A DNA stretch of 64,000 bases from Anagrus nilaparvatae (lineage: Eukaryota; Arthropoda; Insecta; Hymenoptera; Mymaridae): contig JAKSXM010000231.1 of the NCBI GenBank assembly GCA_022575985.1, forward strand, positions 21,304,501 to 21,368,500, read 5' to 3'. Below are positions 57,537-64,000 of the stretch, one piece after another; within the stretch, counting starts at the first letter, position 1; each line of letters opens with the position of its first letter. The position numbers were made by a program, and so were the translations under genes. The notes under the pieces are model-generated. The model had not been told where the DNA came from. It made no database searches and was given only the letters and a program-made list of their open reading frames with translations.

Positions 57537-60113
57537 CTATGTGTGAAGCATAGGAAAAATATAAAAATTGCCATCCTTTTCAGGTAAACATACGCCTTTT
57601 CTAAAAATACTAATCAGTGGCCAGCATTGTAAATCAGACAAATCGTTAACATTATGAATATCAATCTGACGAGAATCAAATGGATAATTTGGAATAGAGA
57701 AAGTATTTATATACTCTTTTCCAAGAATAACTAAGCTATTGTCAGCTATCCGCTTACAAATGAATTTGATTAAAATAATTTTTTTGTTTTTTAAAAAGCA
57801 AACTATCGCTGTTTGAATGAAGTGTAAATCCAGGAAACATGACAAATGCTCGAGCATCAAAAAATCCATTTGGTAAATTTTCTGGATTCAGAATCCGTTC
57901 TCCCAATGAAAAACCCTCTGTTATAGCATCACTTGCATCATTTGTTTGAAAATGTGAAATTTCTTCTAATCTTCTATATATTTGAGCCAAAGGATTAGTT
58001 GGACTTCTTATAAGATTTAAAAAAAAAAATAAAAAACTTTCAAAACTATAACAAGTGTAACTATCTAAAGGACCAAAATTTCTAACATCATCAGCAATAT
58101 AAATTAAATTATGAAAAACGTATACCAGCATAGATGGATCTTAATACAGAATTTTTATATTTTCAAAATAATCTATTAAAAGCTCCTTAGCTAACAAATT
58201 ATATACAGCACAAAAATTTCTATCACTAAGAATTCTGATTTCAGCATTAAGTTGGTTAAAATGATACATTTGATCAGGTGTCAAAAAATCTTGAAAAATG
58301 ATTGGACCATGATACCGTGATATATTTCTCAACTCCTTAGTCTTCAAATGTTTTACAAAAATAATTAAACGAGTACCCCTCTCAAATTCAATCGGTATGT
58401 ATTGATTGTGAGAGAAATATTTTTGGCAAACTCGCATTTGTATATACCTCCCATATTCTCCATTTCCAAAATGTTTAAACCATTTATATAGTAATTTTCT
58501 CATTACACCCAGGTCTAAAAGATGCATTTAATCTAAGGGACATTGAGATACCATCCCAATACCAACTCCTTCTAAAGGAGATATCAAATCTACATAATCT
58601 GGATAATCTTCTAAATCAATTGTGAATGTTGCATCTTCTCTTAAAACTTCATTTGAACTCAAAAACATTGTTCGTCTGTTTACACTTCTTCCCAAAACAT
58701 GACACTTTCTACATCCTTTTAAAGCATTAGGCTGATTCCAGACGGAGCGCTGTTAAACGTGCGGTTAGCTCAAATCTGTAGTTATACCTGCGGTTAGATT
58801 TTGTTGCCAACCTAAACGTCAGAACTACGCGAGATAGCGTCCTTATCGACGAGAAGTTTATTTTATTTATTTTCTGCTCCTAAAAATACGTATATAAAAC
58901 TTTGGAAAAGTTATATTTACTTTTTTTTATTTATATGAAAAAAAACTTAATTATACCACAGTATACATATTTTTACAGTAGGACATCTCAAGCGTTTTGT
59001 TGTCCGGGGTACCATGCGCGCGTTTCGCCTTTAGAATATATTTATCTTTTTCTATTATAGTTACCTCTTCATCTTCTTCTATACGCGTGTATTTTAAATT
59101 TAAAAAATCGCCTTCTGCAAATGGCGCCAGCATTTCTCATCTGGACAAGCCGTCCCGTGTTATTTTTTTGGAGTAGGATTACTGTAAAAATATATATACT
59201 GTGATTATACCTTTATTATTATAATATTATTCATAATAATATTAAAATTATTTTTATATACTACATAAAAATACAAAATAATTAAACTTATTATTTTTTT
59301 TCCTTATTCTTTATTTCCAAAGTTTTATTTACGTATTTTTAGGAGCAGAAAATAAATTAAATAAACTTCTCGTCGATAAGGAAGCTATCTTGCGTAGGTC
59401 TGACGTTTAGGTTGGCAACAAAATCTAATCGCAGGTATAACTACAGATTTGAGCTAACCGCACGTTTAACAGCGCTCCGTCTGGAATCAGCCTTATGAGA
59501 TGGGAAACAAAGCAATAGGCCATAGTTCACTAACAGAACTATTAGATAATGGTAATCCATTAACACTCAAAATTATGTCAATTATATCTGGGATTTTATT
59601 AATATCTATGCTTTTAAGTTGTTCTGTTAAAGATTTCTCAAAACCATAGTGAAAATAAGTACCTCCATATGGTAGATTTATAATTTGAGTTTTTTGCCTC
59701 GGTGTATGTAAAATAGTTTGAGCATCATTTGGGATACTTTCTGGGTCGCAAGTTTTAATTGTTTTCAATAATCTCGATAAAGGAATAAGCTTTATTTTAT
59801 TAAGTATTGACCATATAGCCAATTCTACAGATGCATCTTTTAACTGATTTCTATGAATGTCAGCGACAATTTGTTCGTTGTAATCAAGCAGATTATCTTC
59901 ATTTTCATTAATTTCATGAAAGTTTTGAACCATTATTTCACCACCGACCTTAAAAATATTATTATCTTCAACTAAATCTTCAACATTATTTTGATTATTA
60001 TTTTCTAATATAATTCCATTATTTTCATTGTTGTGTTCCACTAAAATTTCTCTATCATTGTTTGCATAATTATAATCATTATTTGCATCTCGATTTGCAT
60101 TATTTTCTTGCAA
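57537..60113 (-). pseudogene. Transposase of the 12-kb element, broken
   Basis: Read on the minus strand: an Asn/Glu-rich start (60113) leading to PNDAQTILHTPR and GGTYFHYGFEKSL; then, after a nested MITE, CRKCHVLGRSVNRRT, SPLEGVGIGMVSQCPLD, a stop (58528-58530), MHLLDLGVMRKLLYKW, a stop near 58138, then MLVYVFHNLIYIADDV...GPLDSYTCYSFE, NPLAQIYRRL, and a last piece in a shifted frame (57869-57537). This is the layout of a large transposase family common in insect and cnidarian genomes. Against that pattern, about 60 residues around the MITE insertion seem missing. It cannot make active enzyme. Confidence 0.72.
58730..59492. mobile_element. Harbinger-like MITE inside the transposase
   Basis: 763 bp with termini GGCTGATTCCAGACGGAGCG and its complement, flanked by TTA on both sides (58727-58729 and 59493-59495). 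The 3-bp TWA duplication suits PIF/Harbinger. The arms pair for about 180 bp. A 60-residue minus-strand frame (58951-59133) lies in the centre and has no known relatives. Confidence 0.8.
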
Positions 60114-60409
60114 TAATATTACATTTCTAGCTTCATATAATTGTTTTATCCTTGCTTCTACTCTTCTTTTTTGTTGCCTGCGGCTAAGTTAAGAAAAATT
60201 TTTTCTTCAAATCATCACAAAAACTCATATAAAATGTTTAAAAAATATATTTATACACGTATTTAAATATATAATTATATTAAAAAATTTTATTTATTTT
60301 TATAAAGTTAATTGCACGTGTAAAGAAAATACAATATAATAATAATATATACAAAACTAATAAATATATTGTACAGGTAAGGTTATATGTACGCATATAT
60401 TTAATAAAA

Positions 60410-60520
60410 TGTCCAAATGAGACGTCCCCAAAACGTTTCTAAGACGTCCAAGAAAAACGTACGATTTGGACATCTATAGAACGTTCCCAGGACGTCCAAA
60501 GACATTCGGTGCTAGCTGGG
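60410..60520. repeat. Right terminal and subterminal repeats
   Basis: GAGACGTCCCC, AAGACGTCCAAG and CAGGACGTCCAAAG copies lead to the end GTGCTAGCTGGG. Confidence 0.75.
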
Positions 60521-60523
60521 AAA

Positions 60524-61239
60524 TAACAAAATATGAATTGTTATCTTACAAAGAAAAATTTAAATTAGTGTCCTGTTTTACCACTTGATGGTATAGTAAT
60601 AAATTTTTTCTTTTAATCTACTGTTTTTTAAGTGTTGATATTCTAGTTTATTTACTTTATGTGAAGAACTTTTTAATCAGTTGAAAGTGAAGAGTTGACT
60701 CTTAAATATAATTAAATATAAATCTTATATACTTTGTGAATAATAACATGATTTTTATACACAAAATTTTTTTTATTTAAATACATTAAATTATAAAATT
60801 ATATTTAACTTTTTGAGAAACTTTTTTAATATTCATTAAATTTTTGAGTATTTGTGCTTTATTCAAGGTTTTCATGAACTTATTTATATTACATTTTGTA
60901 ATTTTATATGAATAAAAACATACTTTGTGCTTTTTAAGTGTCTTTTTTATGTGTATATAAAATATTTCAAAATAAAATTTTAATTAATAGAAACGAAAAA
61001 AACAAAAAAATGTTTGAATTTGACATTCTTATTTTGAGAAATTTTTTCCATTTATGTTGAAAAAAATAAATTGTCCATAAAATAAAAAAAGCAATTAGTT
61101 TTACTGCATATAAAAAATAAGTTTCGTTTGCCGGGAAACGAAAATTTATTTTATTAATTAATGGAGAAGTTAATAAATTGTTTTTTTAATAGAAGAGAGG
61201 AAATTTGAAAATTTGGTAGACAAAACAAATTATCCATTG
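60524..61239. other. No gene seen
   Basis: AT-rich sequence outside the 12-kb transposon. Nothing recognised. Confidence 0.5.
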
Positions 61240-61929
61240 ATAGGTTAAAAGAACGTTATAGTAGCTGGTTATCTAAAAAATTTGTTTTCTCCTATAATGA
61301 TGAAGCTGATGAATTGATTGCTAAACTTGGTATGTTAAATAGATTATATAATAGATTATTTAACTAAAAGTGTACACATACAAACAAATTACATACATCT
61401 GCAAGTAATAGAATTGTATTATAACTAATTTATAGCTGCTAAAAGAGGTAGACCTACTGTAAATTTTAATGAAAGTTGTACCAAATCTAAAAAAAGAAAA
61501 GTTGTTGCCTCGCAAGTAAAGTATGAGCCACATGAATGGATTGCAGCTAATATCAAATCCGTGAGAGCTGTTGGAAATAAGTCAGTGGCTCCAATTTTAT
61601 GTTAAATAAGGGATGAAATTTTAACTCGCTCAATAGCTGAAAAAATTGCTGGAAACTGTGCTAAGCAGGTTTTAAAATTTGAAACATTGTCATTAATTTC
61701 TAATGCAGATTTGACTAAATCCATGTTCAACAAAGTAAAAAATACATCCGCTATAACAAAACATCTATTTGCTTTGCAAGGGGGAAAAGAGAATTATATC
61801 TTACGAGTTGACGGGATTGGTCGTTTACCAGTTTACCGAGCGTCCTCTCTGTTCAACAAATTATATAATTCTCTCGCCCCGTTTCAAGCACATGGTTTTT
61901 TATGTTTAGATGTAAATTGGTGCACTTGA
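61240..61929 (+). pseudogene. Unrecognised protein relic with an AT-hook-like motif
   Basis: Coding-like pieces on the plus strand: LSIDRLKERYSSWLSKKFVF (about 61230-61290); after a possible intron, AAKRGRPTVNFNESCTKSKK (about 61435-61495), where KRGRP is AT-hook-like; and then, after a stop near 61603, a frame through to 61929 including ADLTKSMFNKVKNTSAITKH. The combination resembles the N-terminal part of transposon-encoded proteins in insects, but no family can be named. Stops show it is not functional. Confidence 0.4.
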
Positions 61930-62425
61930 TACAAAAATAAAAATTTCTATCCTACATATATTAAAATGAAATCCTATTATAAAAAGAAGTTTTTGCTATG
62001 TAAATTGTTGTACATTATTATCGCAATAAAAGAGTTCTGATTGGCTACTAATACCGACTCATAATAATAATCGTTGTCTATATTTATATATGATTATTCA
62101 TAGTACTAGTAATGTTTATATATTGCAGAAAAATAAATATATAACCTAAATTTAAATTATTTTTATTTGGTAAAAATGAAAATTCATGTTTTTTTCATTA
62201 GTAGAAAATTGTTCCAAAAAAAATATATATAGTTATATTATTTTTTTTCTTGTTATTATTATTATTATTCTTTGAAAAGTAATTATAAATAAGTGAAAAA
62301 TTTGTTGTTAAAAACTTACCTTATTTAGATAAAATGACCAATATTAACATGAAACATGTTCATTGGAAGGGGTATTTGACTAAGTTTGGCTCAGCAGGGG
62401 GGTCAAAAAGTGACGTTTTAGGGGG
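61930..62425. repeat. AT-rich DNA ending in a foldback-family fragment
   Basis: 62335-62425 (ACATGAAACATGTTCATTGG, then TTTGGCTCAGCAGGGGGGTC) is the reverse complement of part of FB2 at 47590-47780. The rest shows nothing. Confidence 0.6.
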
Positions 62426-63210
62426 GGGGAGGGACTATGAATTGATTTAATTTTTTACTATTTTTTGAGCTTGACTATTTCATGAATTGGTAAATTACAC
62501 GTTTGGCGTGTAAAATATATATCTTAATTTTGTTAAAATAGAAAATGTTTATTAGGCAGGGTATTTAGTGTTATTTGTTAATATTTTTATTGGTTTCACT
62601 CAAGATCAAGAATCTTTCAACATGGTTTTAATATCAAATAGTACACCCATTAAAAGTTTAATAACAAACAGATTTGTAAAAATTATTTTGAAAAAATTAA
62701 TTTTTTATTCGTAACTAATGTATTTATTATATTATAGGTATAATACCCCGATCAGAAGTAGAAACATGGGGTCAGCAGGGTCCAAGGTGGGTGAGCCATG
62801 TTCCCAGCGCCGGTACCAGGTAGGCTGTGTCACGCGGGGCGAGCTGGGTACCCGCTTGGCATGCCCTGTTTACATTCTGCGCAAGCGCATTCAAATGATT
62901 ATTTTCATTATTTCTGTTGTTTATTTTATTTTACAGAATTTATTTAAACAATTAAAAAAAATTAAAATAATAAATGATGTTCTGAATGACCATTAAAAAA
63001 AAACTAGATAACATCAAAATATATGTAGATATAGAATTTTATAAATTTAGTTAATTATGAATTAGTGGATAGTGCATTTATATTAAATTAATACTTATAG
63101 GTTATAAAAAGATTAAGAGAATTTTTGTTTTTGAATTAAGTTTAATAAAATAATTTTTATTTATAATTTTATTATAAATTTTATGGTATATAACTTATAA
63201 TGTATTTAAG
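62426..63210. other. No gene; GC-rich island 62745-62890
   Basis: A ~140-bp GC-rich block (CAGCGCCGGTACCAGG, CGGGGCGAGCTGGGTACCC, CTGCGCAAGCGCATTC) stands in otherwise AT-rich DNA. It has no recognised RNA or protein content. Confidence 0.45.
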
Positions 63211-64000
63211 TGTATGAAGAAGTATGGCACTGGTAGTCTTAACACAGACCAGGCCTTTGATCAAGCAGTGGTCGAAAACCCCAAAGTCTTCCTTCATCAC
63301 ATTTCTGTTCTGAAGGACGTTGTACAGGCTTTGGAAAAACACCATAAGGAAATGATGGAAGCTCATCGCAGCATGTCACATCACTGTACATCAGTACAGA
63401 AAAATTGCGGTATGCCAATTAAAAATGGAGTAAATCTCTTCGACAATGTGCTCATTCAGCTTGAGCTAATAACGAAGAGACTGCATGCATAAGCGCAAGA
63501 CATTGAGTCTGCTCTTAAAAAAGCAGAACATAAACAGCAGGCAAAGAGAATCCGATCGTCTTCCTCTGAGGAGAACTCCCCAGAGTCAAGACAAGATAGG
63601 AAAAGGATCCACAAGAAGAACCTTAGCAACTCTGAGGTGAAGCAGCAGAACAACGCGGAGCTCCAGAAAGAAGAGGAAAGAAGGAAAATGCTGCTTCAAG
63701 AAAACCAGAAGAAGGAGCAAGAGCAGAGGAATAAGGAGAAAATGCGACTGGAACAGGAGGAAAAAAAGTGGCGTAAAAAAGATAAACTGATCCAGGAGCA
63801 AAAGAAGAAGGCAAGTCTGCTAGAGTTATACCAAAAGCAGAAGCTGGAACAGAAATAAGGGAAGCGGCCACCAAAAGAGAATGAACTTGCGGGGGGAGAT
63901 CGCCTCAATAAGGGAGATGACTCAAAGGTTACTCCTAACAACACCAAGGAGAACGGCCCACAGGATAACCCTGGGACCTCCCCCAATAAGGATGGAGATA
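63211..64000 (+). pseudogene. R1-type LINE ORF1, cut by the window edge
   Basis: The frame from 63214 shows FDQAVVENPKVFLHHISVLK and then VQKNCGMPIKNGVNLFDNVL, matching VQKNASMVIKNGVRKFASVV of the ORF1 at 28373 in both wording and spacing. A SSSSEENSPES stretch also aligns with ISSPESSPGK there. Stops interrupt at about 63490 and 63856. A Lys/Glu-rich helix (63637-63855) follows that the first element lacks. The 5' end appears truncated and the sequence runs off the window. Confidence 0.7.

Larger units (their letters stand above)
48464..60520 (-). mobile_element. 12-kb DNA transposon carrying captured host gene fragments
   Basis: The ends are CCCAGCGAGCA and, inverted, CCCAGCTAGCA, with a 3-bp AAA on each side (48461-48463 and 60521-60523). 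Both ends are filled with repeated GACGTCC/ACGTCC motifs, a subterminal-repeat design known from CACTA/EnSpm-like elements. All recognised coding parts read on the minus strand: transposase pieces (57.5-60.1 kb), Nup58-like exons, a DDX18-like exon, and a DUF4806-type gene (48.9-52.7 kb). Two palindromic elements are nested inside. The superfamily assignment is tentative. Confidence 0.75.

Overview
This window looks like AT-rich insect nuclear DNA. A hymenopteran such as a parasitoid wasp would fit, but the species cannot be fixed from the sequence. No intact host gene is visible. Nearly everything recognisable is a mobile element, and many elements are inserted inside others. Evidence for an animal genome: a BEL/Pao retrotransposon, R1-clade LINEs, a Polinton/Maverick, a Ty3/Gypsy relic, GT-AG introns, and gene fragments resembling the nucleoporin Nup58 and the DEAD-box helicase DDX18.

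Layout. (1) 87-8006 is a palindromic DNA element. A gag-only LTR element on the minus strand (317-7135) sits in its left arm, with target duplication CTAA. (2) 8402-24010 is a Polinton remnant with inverted terminal repeats. Its plus-strand genes form a virion module: a penton-like fragment, a pX-like core protein, a double-jelly-roll major capsid protein with one stop codon, a conserved unknown, an adenain-type protease and a frameshifted unknown. DNA polymerase B, integrase and packaging ATPase are not seen. A near-intact BEL/Pao element (13063-20404) splits the protease just before its catalytic cysteine codon. A foldback element (22364-23670) splits the right terminal repeat. (3) 24010-26890 holds G-rich and ~150-bp tandem repeats plus foldback-family fragments.

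(4) 27394-38590 is a decayed LINE with a PHD-finger ORF1. Two R1-clade LINEs, one plus (about 28104-33209) and one minus (34240 down to 33229), are inserted tail to tail in its AAT-repeat Asn tract. (5) 38591-42590 has no gene; it contains a 580-bp palindrome. (6) 42600-45410 is a Ty3/Gypsy relic. (7) 45447-48322 is a large foldback element carrying a short retroposon with a hammerhead-ribozyme-like core.

(8) 48464-60520 is a 12-kb DNA transposon with CCCAGC ends, ACGTCC-rich subterminal repeats and a 3-bp duplication. All its genes read on the minus strand: a broken transposase, a multi-exon DUF4806-type gene, and between them intron-containing fragments of Nup58 and DDX18. This looks like capture of host genomic DNA by a transposon. 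(9) 60524-64000 holds a protein relic, a GC-rich island and the ORF1 of another R1-type LINE running off the edge.

The genes do not form a host pathway. The observations most worth following up are the transposon carrying nuclear-pore and helicase gene pieces, the R1-clade insertions in AAT repeats, and the capsid-only Polinton.
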